From Streptomyces vietnamensis (GTDB lineage: Bacteria > Actinomycetota > Actinomycetes > Streptomycetales > Streptomycetaceae): a stretch of 64,000 nucleotides of DNA. Position numbers and translations under genes: made by a program. Shown in pieces: positions 48,786-58,200 of the stretch. How positions within the stretch are numbered: position 1 is the stretch's first letter; each line of letters opens with the position of its first letter. The notes beneath the pieces were generated by a model, which did not search any database, was not told where the DNA came from, and worked only from the letters and a program-made list of their open reading frames with translations. The DNA is taken from NCBI RefSeq assembly GCF_000830005.1, contig NZ_CP010407.1, forward strand, positions 2,895,001-2,959,000. Reading direction: 5' to 3'.

Positions 48786-49712
48786 TCAGCCCTGCTGAAC
48801 GGTTTCGCGGGCCGCCGCAGCCTGCCGGAGGGCGGCGAGCACCCGGGCCACCGCCGGGCCCTCCTCCGCCCCGCTGCGCACCGCCGCGACGACGTGGCGG
48901 CGCGGCTGGTCGGCGGAGAGGACCCGCATGACGACCCCGGTGCCGCCCCGGCGGTCCGCGGAGGCCATCCGGGGCACGAGCGCGATCCCGAGACCCGCCT
49001 CGACCATGGCGAGGATCGCGGTCCAGCCGGAGGCGCTGTGGGCCTGCTCGGGCACGAAGCCGGCGGCCTCGCAGGCGGCGGTGGTGATCTCGGACCAGGG
49101 TCCCGAGCCGCCGAAGATCCAGGGCTCGGCGGCGAGGTCGGCGAGCCGCAGTCCCGGCGCGTCGGCGAGCGGATGGCCGGCGGGCAGGGCGACGTCGAGG
49201 GGGTCGGCGAGCAGCGGCATCCTGCTGTACTTGGGGTCGCGCGCGGAGGGCGCGTGGGCGGCGAGCGAGAGCGCGAGGTCGACCTCGCCGGCGGTGAGCA
49301 GCTCGTACGCCTCCGCCGCCTCGGCCTCCCGGATGCGGACGTCGAGCCCGGGGTGGGCGGTCCGCAGCTGCCGTACGGCGGGGACGAGGAGCGCGGGCAC
49401 GGAGGTCGAGAAGGCCGCGACCCTTACCTGTCCGGCCTCGCCCCGCAGGTAGCCGTCGAGTTCGGCGTCGGCGCGCTCCAGCTGGGCGAAGACCACCTCG
49501 GCGTGGCGCAGCACCAGATGGGCGGCGTCGGTGAGGCGGACCCGGCGGCCCTGGGCCTCCAGGAGCCGCACGCCGAGCTGTTTGGCGAGGTTGGTGAGCT
49601 GCTGCGAGACGGCCGAGGGGGTCATGAGCAGCGCCTCCGCGGTCGCGGTGACGGTGCCGCGGTCGCGGAGGGTGCGGAGGATCTGGAGCTTCTTGATGTC
49701 CCACTCGGTCAT
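48786..49712 (-). CDS. LysR-family transcriptional regulator
   Basis: The product of about 308 residues has an N-terminal winged helix-turn-helix (LQILRTLRDRGTVTATAEALLMTPSAVSQQLTNLAKQLGVRLLE) and a C-terminal periplasmic-binding-like effector domain. Two starts are possible; the ATG at 49712 gives the usual family N-terminus (MTEWDIKKLQ), and the one at 49724 adds four residues. Neither has a good ribosome binding site. It lies 24 bases after the EamA gene on the same strand and may regulate it. The effector is unknown. Confidence 0.92.
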   Translation of the reverse strand: MTEWDIKKLQILRTLRDRGTVTATAEALLMTPSAVSQQLTNLAKQLGVRLLEAQGRRVRLTDAAHLVLRHAEVVFAQLERADAELDGYLRGEAGQVRVAAFSTSVPALLVPAVRQLRTAHPGLDVRIREAEAAEAYELLTAGEVDLALSLAAHAPSARDPKYSRMPLLADPLDVALPAGHPLADAPGLRLADLAAEPWIFGGSGPWSEITTAACEAAGFVPEQAHSASGWTAILAMVEAGLGIALVPRMASADRRGGTGVVMRVLSADQPRRHVVAAVRSGAEEGPAVARVLAALRQAAAARETVQQG

Positions 49713-49736
49713 GGGGCGCAACATATCCGGACCCGC

Positions 49737-50708
49737 CTACCTGGAGGAGCTCAGCGCGACCCCGCCGAGGATGAGGACCATGCTCGCGCCGCCGAGGAGG
49801 CCGAGCTGTTCGCCGAGGAGGGCGTACGAGAGGAGGGCGACGCAGACGGGCTGGAGGTAGTAGACGATCCCTGCGCGGGCGGCGCCGATCAGGGTGACGG
49901 CCTTGTTCCAGGCGAAGAAGGCGACGGCGGAGGAGAGCACGCCGACGTAGACGAGGGGGCCGACGGTGCCGGTGGTGGGCTCGAAGCCGCCCTGGACGGC
50001 GAGGCTGATCCCGTACGCCGGGAGGAGCATGAGGGCGCCGAGGGCGAAGGTGGTGAAGAGGAAGGCGAGGCCGCCGAGTTCGGCGGGACGGCGCTTGAGC
50101 AGGGCGCTGTAGGAGGCGAAGCAGACGGCGGCGGCCATGACCCAGAGGTCGCCGGTGGCGAAGTCCGGGGCGAGCGAGCCCTTGCTGACGAGGAGCAGGA
50201 CTCCGGCGCAGGCGATGAGCATGCCGGTGGTGCGGCGCGGGCCGAGGCGGTTGCCGCCGAGCCGGGCGAAGACGGCCATGAGGACCGGGGAGGCGGCCAT
50301 GATCATGCCCATGTTTCCGGCGGAGGTGGCGGTCCCGGCCTGGTTGACGAGGGTGTTGTAGACGGTGATGCCGAGCAGCGAGGCGAGGGCGAGGAAGCGG
50401 AGGTGGCGGCGGATCAGGTGCCGCTGCCGCCAGGTCTCGCGGGCGGCGAGCGGGGCGACGGCGACGAGGGCGACGATCCAGCGCCAGAAGGCGGCCTGGA
50501 CCGGGGGGACGGTGTCGTGGAGGGCGCGGGCGACGACGAAGCTGCCGGACCAGACGACGGTGGCGAGGAGGGCGAGGAGCACGCCGAGGCCGGCGCCCTT
50601 GGCGGGTGCCGGCCTCTCGGTGGCTGCGGTGGTGCTGTCGGTGGCAGTGGCGGTGGTGGTGACGCTGCCGGTGGTGCCGGTCGGGTTGCGGGCGGTGTCG
50701 AGGCTCAT
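49737..50708 (-). CDS. EamA-family (DMT superfamily) transporter, copy 1
   Basis: The 323-residue product has a 35-residue Thr/Ser-rich N-terminus and ten predicted membrane helices arranged as two EamA repeats; WSGSFVVARALHDTVPPVQAAFWRW is the usual first-repeat pattern. These exporters move metabolites or drugs; substrate unknown. It lies 5 bases after the second EamA gene and before the LysR gene, so eamA-eamA-lysR may form one transcript. Confidence 0.92.
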   Translation of the reverse strand: MSLDTARNPTGTTGSVTTTATATDSTTAATERPAPAKGAGLGVLLALLATVVWSGSFVVARALHDTVPPVQAAFWRWIVALVAVAPLAARETWRQRHLIRRHLRFLALASLLGITVYNTLVNQAGTATSAGNMGMIMAASPVLMAVFARLGGNRLGPRRTTGMLIACAGVLLLVSKGSLAPDFATGDLWVMAAAVCFASYSALLKRRPAELGGLAFLFTTFALGALMLLPAYGISLAVQGGFEPTTGTVGPLVYVGVLSSAVAFFAWNKAVTLIGAARAGIVYYLQPVCVALLSYALLGEQLGLLGGASMVLILGGVALSSSR

Positions 50709-50713
50709 GCCCC

Positions 50714-51667
50714 TTACCGTCGCACCCCCGAAACCTCCAGGTCCATCGAAACTTCCTGACCGTTCTTTTCAGCTGCGCCGAACGATTCGACCTCGGGGGC
50801 GGCCTTCTCGGGAGTACGGGGGCTCAGCTGGCCCGCCAGGGTGGCGCCGAAGGCGATCAGCATGCCGAGCACCTGCACCGGGCCGAGGGCCTGACCGAGC
50901 GCCGCCCAGCCGATGACGGCCGCGGTGATCGGCGAGAGCGGGCCGAGGAGGGTGGCCGAGGAGGCGCTCAGCCGCTCGATGCCGCGGAACCAGAGGAAGT
51001 ACGAGATCGCGGTGTTGCCGAAGGCGAGGTAGGCGTAGCCGGCCAGGTTGGTGCCGGTCAGGGCCGGCGGGGCGCCCTCGATCAGGAAGGCGAGGGGGGC
51101 GATGACCAGGCCGCCCGCGGTGAGCTGCCAGCCGGTGAGCGCGAGGGCGCCGACGCCCTCGGGGCGGCCCCAGCGCTTGGTGAAGACGATGCCGGCGGAC
51201 ATCGAGAGGGAGGAGAGCAGTCCGGCACCGACGCCGATCAGGTCGAACGCGGCTCCGGCCTTGAGGACGACGAGGCTGACGCCGAAGGCGGCGGCGACGG
51301 CGGTGATCAGGGCCTTCGCCGTGGGCTTCTCGCCGAGGAAGAGGGCCGCGAGGCCGACGACGAAGAGCGGGCCGACGGAGCCGACGACCGCGGCGACTCC
51401 GCCGGGGAGCCGGTAGGCGGCGAGGAAGAGCAGCGGGAAGAAGGCGCCGATGTTGAGCGCTCCGAGGACCGCGGACTTCCACCACCAGGCGCCCTGCGGG
51501 AGCTTGCGGGTGATCGCGAGGAGCAGGAGGCCGGCGGGCAGGGCCCGCAGGAGGCCGGTGAGGAGCGGGCGGTCGGGCGGCAGGAACTCGGTGGTCACGA
51601 AGTAGGTGGAGCCCCAGGAGATCGGGGCGAGGGCGGTGAGCGCGGTGACTGCTGCCTTGCGGGACAT
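50714..51667 (-). CDS. EamA-family (DMT superfamily) transporter, copy 2
   Basis: The 317-residue product has ten predicted helices, starting AVTALTALAPISWGSTYFVTTEFLP and including GGVAAVVGSVGPLFVVGLAALFLGEKPT, which fits the first EamA repeat. The C-terminal tail is polar. It diverges from a MarR-type regulator with five 15-bp repeats in between, so it is very likely repressed by that protein and induced by a small ligand, perhaps a toxic compound that it exports. Confidence 0.92.
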   Translation of the reverse strand: MSRKAAVTALTALAPISWGSTYFVTTEFLPPDRPLLTGLLRALPAGLLLLAITRKLPQGAWWWKSAVLGALNIGAFFPLLFLAAYRLPGGVAAVVGSVGPLFVVGLAALFLGEKPTAKALITAVAAAFGVSLVVLKAGAAFDLIGVGAGLLSSLSMSAGIVFTKRWGRPEGVGALALTGWQLTAGGLVIAPLAFLIEGAPPALTGTNLAGYAYLAFGNTAISYFLWFRGIERLSASSATLLGPLSPITAAVIGWAALGQALGPVQVLGMLIAFGATLAGQLSPRTPEKAAPEVESFGAAEKNGQEVSMDLEVSGVRR

Positions 51668-51723
51668 GACGGTTCCCCCTGCGGTGGAGTGCCGGAGCGG
51701 CGGCGCCGGACTGGCTTCGTGAT

Positions 51724-51798
51724 GAGTAACTTACCATTAAGCTACTTTCTGGCAAGAGGCTTTCCCGTAAGAGACTTTCTCGTAAGTGACTTGCTTGC
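51724..51798. repeat. Five in-phase 15-bp repeats between eamA and marR genes
   Basis: Units at 51724, 51739, 51754, 51769 and 51784 have the pattern AAG-nn-(A/G)CTT-(T/A/G)C-nnnn, beginning GAGTAACTT, AAGCTACTT, AAGAGGCTT, AAGAGACTT and AAGTGACTT. Each holds the small palindrome AAG-N3-CTT (the first begins GAG), and the period is exactly 15 bp. They fill 75 bp of the 163-bp divergent intergenic region and are a strong candidate for repeated regulator binding. Confidence 0.88.
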
Positions 51799-51830
51799 GA
51801 GGGAGGAGTGGAGAAGGGAACACTGAGGAC

Positions 51831-52337
51831 ATGAAGACGCACAGCCCCGACCACGACGCCGTCGACGACATCACCGACCAGTGGGCGGCCGTCCGCCCCG
51901 ACCTGGACACGGTGCCGATGGCCGTCTTCGGCCGCATCTACCGGCTGGCCAACGCCATGCGCGGCAAGGTGGACAAGGCGTACGCGCCCTACGGCATGGC
52001 GCTCGGGGAGTTCGACGTCCTGGCGACGCTGCGCAGGTCGGGAGCGCCGTACACGCTCTCGCCGCGCGAGCTGACCGCCACGCTGATGATCACCACCGGC
52101 GGCATGACCGGCCGGCTCGACAAGCTGGAGAAGGCCGGGCTGCTCACCCGCAGCCCCGACCCGAACGACCGGCGCGGGCTGCGGGTCACCCTCACCGAGC
52201 GCGGCAAGGAACTGGTGGACCAGGCCGTCGGGGCCGGTCTCGGGGAGCAGCGGGCCGCCCTGGAGGCCGCGCTCACCGCGGAGGAGGCGGACCAGCTGGC
52301 CGGGCTGCTGAGGAAGCTGCTCGCGACCACGGTGTGA
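51831..52337 (+). CDS. MarR-family transcriptional regulator
   Basis: The 168-residue product has the MarR winged helix-turn-helix: LGEFDVLATLRRSG, LSPRELTATLMITTGGMTGRLDKLEKAGLLTRSPDPNDRRGLRVTLTERGKELVD. The DxRxxxxxLT wing motif is intact. The ATG at 51831 is preceded by GAGG at short distance and GAAGGG further up; a GTG-type upstream start in the repeat region is unlikely. It is divergent from an EamA exporter, the classic setting for a MarR repressor of a drug-type exporter. Confidence 0.93.
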   Translation: MKTHSPDHDAVDDITDQWAAVRPDLDTVPMAVFGRIYRLANAMRGKVDKAYAPYGMALGEFDVLATLRRSGAPYTLSPRELTATLMITTGGMTGRLDKLEKAGLLTRSPDPNDRRGLRVTLTERGKELVDQAVGAGLGEQRAALEAALTAEEADQLAGLLRKLLATTV

Positions 52338-52354
52338 GGGGCCTCGACGCACGC

Positions 52355-52393
52355 GAGGGCGCCGCACGGTACCTCGTACCGTGCGGCGCCCTC
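52355..52393. terminator. Bidirectional hairpin after the marR gene
   Basis: A perfect 18-bp stem (52355-52372 with 52376-52393) with a 3-base CTC loop lies between convergent genes. Confidence 0.92.
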
Positions 52394-52413
52394 GGCGGAG
52401 ACCTGAGAGGCGG

Positions 52414-52644
52414 TTACGCCTTCTTCTTGGACTTGTCGAGCACCATCACCAGACCGGCGATCACCAGGAACAGCACCAGCGGCGCCGCCACGTACAGGCC
52501 GAGGGTCTCGGCGACACTCAGCTTGGGGGCCGGGTCGTCACCGTCGTCGCGGGTGAGCGCGAGCGCGGGGGACGACATGAGCAGCATCATCAGCGTCGTA
52601 CCGGCCGCGAGCGAGCCGGCGCGCAGAGCGTTCTTCTTGTCCAC
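52414..52644 (-). CDS. Small membrane protein with signal-like N-terminus
   Basis: The 76-residue product starts VDKKNALRAGSLAAGTTLMMLLMSSPALALTRDDGDD: a basic start, a hydrophobic segment and a cleavage-like ALA-L site near 31. A second hydrophobic helix (about 45-70, LGLYVAAPLVLFLVIAGLVMVL) is followed by a KSKKKA cytoplasmic end, giving a type I topology with a 15-residue acidic outer part. The GTG start at 52644 follows GGGGCT closely. I recall similar proteins in many Streptomyces near malQ, but this is memory. Function unknown. Confidence 0.8.
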   Translation of the reverse strand: MDKKNALRAGSLAAGTTLMMLLMSSPALALTRDDGDDPAPKLSVAETLGLYVAAPLVLFLVIAGLVMVLDKSKKKA

Positions 52645-52664
52645 AGCCCCAAAGTAGCGAACAC

Positions 52665-54785
52665 CTAAACGGGCCGCGCGCCCGGGGGTGCCGTACGGGC
52701 GCTCTCCGCTCCTGTACGGGCGTTCTCCTCCGCCGTACGGGCCCGCAGCTCGCTCAGCAGGGCGTGCGCCCGGGGCGAGGCGGCGAGCTGCTCCAGGGTG
52801 AGCGGCCGGCCGTCCGGATCCGCGAGGGGCAGTCGCCAGTTGGGGTACTCGTCCCAGGTGCCCGGCAGGTTCTGCGGTCTGCGGTCCCCCACCGTGTCCG
52901 GCAGCCACACGCCCACCATCCGGGCCGGGGTGGCGAGCAGGAACCGGTGGACGGCCCTGATCTCGGCCTCCTCGCCGCCGGGGCCCTCCGGGAGCAGCCC
53001 CGTCCGCTCGAACACGTCCAGCCACTCGGCGGTCTCCGCCGCGTCCGCCGCCCGCTCGCGCTCCAGGTCGCCGGGGAGCAGCCCGAGCCGGTGCCGCAGG
53101 CCGATGTGCTCGCCGGAGAGCCGGGCGGCGGTGGAGGGCAGGTCGTGGGTGGTGGCGGTGGCGACGCACTCCGTACGCCACTCCCCCGCCGGCAGCGGGC
53201 GGCCGGTGCCCGCCCAGTCCCGCTCGAACCAGAGCACGGAGGTGCCGAACACCCCGCGCCGGGCCAGCTCCTCCCGTACGCCCGGCTCGACCGTGCCGAG
53301 GTCCTCGCCGATGACGAGGGCGCCGGCGCGGTGCGCCTCCAGGACGAGGACCGCGAGCATCGCCTCGGCGTCGTACCGGACGTACGTGCCCTCGGTGGGC
53401 TCGCGGCCCTCCGGCACCCACCACAGCCGGAACAGGCCCATCACGTGGTCGATGCGCAGCGCGCCCGCGTGGCGGAGGAGTTCGCGGAGGAGTCCCCGGT
53501 ACGGGGCGTAGCCGGCGGCGGCGAGGGCGTCGGGCCGCCAGGGCGGCAGGCCCCAGTCCTGGCCCCGGGAGTTGAAGGCGTCGGGCGGCGCGCCGACCGA
53601 CATGCCGGCCGCGAAGGCCTCCTGCTGGGCCCAGGCGTCCGAGCCCTCGGGGTGGACGCCGACCGCCAGGTCGTGGACGATCCCGACCTCCATGCCGGCC
53701 TCGCGGGCGGCCGCGGCGGCGTCGGCGAGCTGCCGGTCCGTCAGCCAGGCGAGCCGGCAGTGGAAGTCGACCCGGGCGGCCAGGGCGGGGTCGGCGCGCA
53801 CGGCGGTCTCCGCCGCGCGCGGGGTGCGCAGCTCCTCGGGCCAGGTCCGCCAGTGGTGGCCGTGCCGCTCGGCGAGGGCCTGGTAGGTGGCGTGGTCCTC
53901 CAGGGCGCGGCCGCGCTCGGCGAGGAAGTCGTGGAACTCGGCGCGGCGGCCGGGACCGAGCTCCACGCTTCCGAGGACGAGCTCCAGGGCCCGGCGCTTG
54001 ACGTCCCAGACGGCGTCCCGGTCGATCAGGGCGCCCTTGCCGAGGACCTGTTCGCGCAGTTCGGCGGCCTCGGCGAGGATCCGGTCGAGCTCCTCGCGGC
54101 GCTCGGGGTCCACCAGGGCGTACTCGGGGACCTCCTCGATCCGCAGGTGGACGGGGTCCGGGAAGCGGCGCGAGGACGGGCGGTACGGGGAGGGGTCGCT
54201 GGGCGCCCCGGGCACGCCCGCGTGGAGCGGGTTGACCTGGACGAACCCGGCGCCGTGCGTGCGGCCCGCCCAGCCGGCGAGCTCCCGCAGGTCGCCGAGG
54301 TCGCCCATGCCCCAGGAACGGGTGGAGAGCAGCGAGTACAGCTGGACGAGCAGCCCGTACGCGCGCCGCCCGGGCCCCGGTACGCGCGCGGGGCTCACGA
54401 TCAGGGTGGCGGTGGCCGCGCGCCCGTCGGGGGCCTGCGCCTCGACGGTGTGGACGCCGAGCGGAAGCCCCGACCAGTCCCGGCCGGTGACGACTTCGCC
54501 GTCCTCGGTGGTGACCCGGAGGCGGGTGCCGGGCGGCAGGCCCTCCGGCGGGCGGACCGGTCCTTCGCCGTGGTGGTGGACCAGGGTCGGGGGCAGCAGG
54601 CGCTCCCGGTCGGCCCGTTCGACCGCGTCGAGGGCGGCGGCGACCGCCTCCGGGGTGGCCGCGTCGACGCCCAGGGCGCCGAGGACGGCCACCACGGTGG
54701 CGTCCGGCACGGGCACGGTGACGCCTTCTGACGGGCTGTGGACGGTGGCGACGCCGTGACGGGCGGCGAGACGGGCCAGGGTCAC
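52665..54785 (-). CDS. malQ: 4-alpha-glucanotransferase (amylomaltase)
   Basis: MalQ moves alpha-1,4-glucan segments between maltodextrins, or to glucose, in glycogen and maltose metabolism. The 706-residue product is a GH77 enzyme with an N-terminal domain of about 130 residues typical of actinobacteria. The catalytic regions are seen as LRIDHVMGLFRLWWVPEG (Asp nucleophile), VIGEDLGTVEPGVREEL (Glu acid/base) and TTHDLPSTAARLSGEH (third Asp). The GTG start at 54785 has GGAG eight bases upstream, and the stop of a small Pro-rich gene lies one base before it, suggesting translational coupling. Confidence 0.95.
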   Translation of the reverse strand: MTLARLAARHGVATVHSPSEGVTVPVPDATVVAVLGALGVDAATPEAVAAALDAVERADRERLLPPTLVHHHGEGPVRPPEGLPPGTRLRVTTEDGEVVTGRDWSGLPLGVHTVEAQAPDGRAATATLIVSPARVPGPGRRAYGLLVQLYSLLSTRSWGMGDLGDLRELAGWAGRTHGAGFVQVNPLHAGVPGAPSDPSPYRPSSRRFPDPVHLRIEEVPEYALVDPERREELDRILAEAAELREQVLGKGALIDRDAVWDVKRRALELVLGSVELGPGRRAEFHDFLAERGRALEDHATYQALAERHGHHWRTWPEELRTPRAAETAVRADPALAARVDFHCRLAWLTDRQLADAAAAAREAGMEVGIVHDLAVGVHPEGSDAWAQQEAFAAGMSVGAPPDAFNSRGQDWGLPPWRPDALAAAGYAPYRGLLRELLRHAGALRIDHVMGLFRLWWVPEGREPTEGTYVRYDAEAMLAVLVLEAHRAGALVIGEDLGTVEPGVREELARRGVFGTSVLWFERDWAGTGRPLPAGEWRTECVATATTHDLPSTAARLSGEHIGLRHRLGLLPGDLERERAADAAETAEWLDVFERTGLLPEGPGGEEAEIRAVHRFLLATPARMVGVWLPDTVGDRRPQNLPGTWDEYPNWRLPLADPDGRPLTLEQLAASPRAHALLSELRARTAEENARTGAESARTAPPGARPV

Positions 54786-54786
54786 T

Positions 54787-54987
54787 TCACACTCCGGGGG
54801 ACTCCGGGCCGCCCGCGCTGCCGGGGGCGGTGGGTTCGCTGGTCAGGGGGGCCGCCACGGCGAGGGGCGGCTCACTGGTGAGGGGTGACGCGTCGGGCAG
54901 CGGCGGCTCGCTGGTCAGCGGTGCACCGGCCGGCGCCGACTGCTGGGGGATGCGTATCCGTCCGAGGTGGCGGGCGGTCGTGGTCAC
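54787..54987 (-). CDS. Small Pro/Thr/Ser repeat protein directly upstream of malQ
   Basis: The 66-residue product reads VTTTARHLGRIRIPQQS and then three copies of the unit PLTSEPP(L) spaced by 13 residues, ending in Gly/Pro. No signal peptide or membrane segment is seen. The GTG start has GGGAG six bases upstream, and the stop lies one base before malQ, which suggests real translation and coupling. The repetitive, proline-rich character makes a structured enzyme unlikely. Unknown function; it may be a leader peptide that controls malQ translation. Confidence 0.6.
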   Translation of the reverse strand: MTTTARHLGRIRIPQQSAPAGAPLTSEPPLPDASPLTSEPPLAVAAPLTSEPTAPGSAGGPESPGV

Positions 54988-55072
54988 GGGGGTCTCCCGA
55001 TTCGTCTCGACAGGTTCGACCTGGGCAACGACAGAGCCCTACCCAGCGCACCTCGTTTTACCGGCGGAACGT

Positions 55073-55094
55073 GGCGAAGTGACGTCACCTCGCC
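55073..55094. promoter_or_regulatory. 22-bp near-palindrome between malQ unit and GH84 gene
   Basis: GGCGA-A-GTGACGTCAC-C-TCGCC is symmetric except for one mismatched pair and has a perfect 10-bp centre GTGACGTCAC. It lies 86 bases upstream of the small Pro-rich gene and 130 bases upstream of the GH84 gene. A TTGACA hexamer lies at 55135-55140. It is likely an operator for a dimeric regulator. The remaining part of 54988-55223 shows no gene. Confidence 0.6.
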
Positions 55095-55223
55095 GACGGC
55101 TCGCCGGGCAAAGCCGACACATCGGCCACGCGCATTGACACCCCAGTGCGACGGGTGGTGGGCTCGTGATTCATTCGTGACCAACCGGCAGAGCCGCCGG
55201 ATCCCGCCGAAGGGAGACCGCTC

Positions 55224-58200
55224 GTGCACCTCGGGCGCAGGAAGCGCACCGCGACGGCCGTCGCCGCCGCCGTCATCGGCGGCCTCCTCGGCGGCGCGGT
55301 GCCGGGCTCGGCACAGGCGACGCCGACGGCTCCCGCGACCCCGACGGCACCGGCGGCTCCCGTGACCCCGACCGCGCCGACGGCACCTCAGGCTCCTGCG
55401 GCGCCTTCGACTCCCGCGCCGCCCTCGGGGAACGCCTCCACCGCGCGCGTGCCCGCCGTCTGGCCGCGCCCGCAGTCGCTGGCCGCCGCCGGGTCCTCCG
55501 TACGCCTCGGGGACGAGGTGACGCTGCTCGCGGACGCCGACGCCGATCCGTACGCCCTCGCCGCCCTGCGCGAACTCCTCCGGGCCGCCGGGGTACGGAC
55601 CGTCCACACCGGCCTGCCGGGCCGGGGCCCGGTCCTGCGGGTCGCCGGGCCCTCCGGCGACGGCGACGGCTCCGGCGCGGAGGCGGCGCTGGCCGCGCTG
55701 CGCGTGCCCGAGCGCCTCGACCTGCCGCGCGGCGGCTACCGGCTCGCGACGGGCCGCTTCCAGGGGCGGGACACCGTCGTCCTGGACGGGGTCGGCGAGG
55801 ACGGCCTGTTCCACGCCGTCCAGACGCTGCGTCAGCTCCTCGGCCCCGGCGGGGAGATCCCCGGGGTCGTCGTCCGCGACTGGCCCGGCACGGCCGAGCG
55901 CGGCGTCACCGAGGGCTTCTACGGCCGCCCCTGGACCCTGGACCAGCGGCTCGCCCAGCTGGACTTCCTGGGCCGGACCAAGCAGAACCGCTATCTGTAC
56001 GCGCCCGGGGACGACCCGTACCGCCAGGCGCAGTGGCGCGAGCCCTACCCGGCCGCGCAGCAGGACGAGTTCCGGGCGCTCGCCGAGCGGGCCCGCAGGA
56101 ACCACGTGACGCTCGGCTGGGCCGTGGCGCCCGCCCAGTCCATGTGCCTGGCCTCGGCCGGCGACGTGACGGCGTTGACGCGGAAGCTGGATGCGATGTG
56201 GGAGCTCGGGGTGCGCTCCTTCCAGCTGCAGTTCCAGGACTCGTCCTACGACGAGTGGCACTGCGACAAGGACGCCGACGCCTTCGGGCGCGGACCGGAG
56301 GCCGCGGCCACCGCCCACGCGCGCGTGGCGAACGCCGTCGCCGCGCACCTCGCCGAGCGGCACCCGGACGCCGAGCCGCTGACGGTGATGCCGACGGAGT
56401 ACTACCAGGACGGCACGACCGCGTACCGCACGAAGCTCGCCCAGGAGCTCGACGCGGAGGTGCGGGTGGCGTGGACGGGCGTCGGCGTCGTGCCGCGCAC
56501 GATCACCGGCGGCGAACTGGCGGGTGCCCGCAAGGCCCTCGGCGACCACCCGCTGGTCACCATGGACAACTACCCGGTCAACGACTACGCGCAGGACCGG
56601 CTGTTCCTCGGCCCCGCCACCGGCCGGGAGCCGGGCGTGGCCGCCGGTTCCGCCGCCTTCCTCGCGCACGCCATGGAGCAGCCCGCGGCCTCCCGCGTCC
56701 CGCTCTTCACCACCGCCGACTACGCCTGGAACCCGCGGGGCTACCGGCCCCGCGAGTCCTGGCAGGCGGCGGTGGACGACCTCGCGGGCCCGGACCCTGC
56801 CGCCCGCGAGGCGCTGCGCGCGCTCGCCGGGAACGGCTCCTCGTCGATCCTGGACCCGGCGGGCGAATCGGCCTATCTGAAGCCGCTCCTGGCGGCGTTC
56901 TGGGCGTCCCGCACGAGCACCGGCGCGGCCGGCACGGCCGCGCGGGAGAAGGTGGCGCGCGAGCTGCGGGACGCGTTCACGGTGATGCGCCGGGCCCCCG
57001 AGCGGCTCACGGCCACCGCCGACGGGACCCTCGACGACGAGACGGGCCCCTGGCTCGAACAGCTCTCCCGGTACGGCCGGGCGGGCGAGACGGCGGTCGA
57101 CATGCTCCTCGCCCAGGCGCGCGGCGACGGCGCGGCGGCCTGGCGGGCGCAACTGGACCTGGAAGGGCAGCGGAAGGAACTGAAGGCGAGCCGGGTGACG
57201 GTCGGCTCGGGGGTCCTCGATCCGTTCCTCACGCGCGCGGTGGCGGAGTCGGCGGCCTGGACCGGCGCCGACCGGACCCCGGCGGCGCGGGCCGACCGCG
57301 CCCCCGGCTCGTACACCGTGCGGCTCGACCGGGCGCGGCCCGTGGAGGCCCTGACGGTCCTGACCGAGCCGGACAGGGCCGGCGACGCGCGCGTGGAGGC
57401 GTACGTCCCCGGCGAGGGCTGGCGGCCGCTCGGCCCGCTGTCGGCGTCCGGCTGGACGCAGACCGAGCTGAAGGGGCTGAGGGCGGACGCGCTGCGGGTC
57501 GTGTGGAGCGGCGAAGGGCCGGCGCCCGAGGTCCGCTCGCTCGTGCCGTGGTTCGCGGACGGGCCGCGCGCCGGTCTCGAACTCGCCAGGACCGAGACGG
57601 ACGCGGAGATCGGCGGCCCGGCGCAGCGGGTGGACGTGGAGCTGACGGGCCGGCGCGCGGGCGAGGTCCGCGGGGAGCTGACGGCGAAGGCCCCGAAGGG
57701 GATCGTGGTGCGGCTGCCGCGGCAGGCCGTGGTGGAGCGCGGCGCGCGGACGAGCGTCCCGTTGGAGGTGTCGGTGGCGGCGGGCGTGCCGGCCGGCTCG
57801 TACCGGGTGCCGGTGTCCTTCGCGGGCGAGGAGCGGGTCCTGACGGTGCGGGCCTTCCCGCGGACGGCGGGCCCGGACCTGGCGCGGGCGGCGACGGCCT
57901 CCTCCTCCGGCGACGAGACGCCGGACTTCCCGGCCGCCTCGGCGGTGGACGGCGACCCGGCGACCCGCTGGTCCTCCCCGGCGGAGGACGGCGCCTGGTG
58001 GCAGCTGGAGCTGCCCGAGCCGGCCCGGATAGGGCAGGTGGTGCTGCACTGGCAGGACGCGTACGCCTCCCGCTACCGGGTCCAGGTCTCCGCCGACGGG
58101 CGGATCTGGCGGACGGCGGCGACCGTCGCGGACGGCAGGGGCGGCCGGGAGTCGGTCCGGATGGACGCGGCGGACACCCGCTTCCTGCGGGTGCAGGGGG

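Noticed and set aside
47514..50759. 1081-residue plus-strand open frame across allantoicase, LysR and EamA genes
   Set aside because: It runs opposite three well-supported genes and consists of Gly/Glu/Asp/Arg-rich low-complexity sequence.
51724..51798. Possible replication-type iterons
   Set aside because: No rep gene or AT-rich unwinding region; the divergent exporter/MarR setting explains the repeats better.
54984..58049. 1021-residue minus-strand open frame opposite the GH84 gene
   Set aside because: No domain signal; codon usage mirrors the real plus-strand gene.
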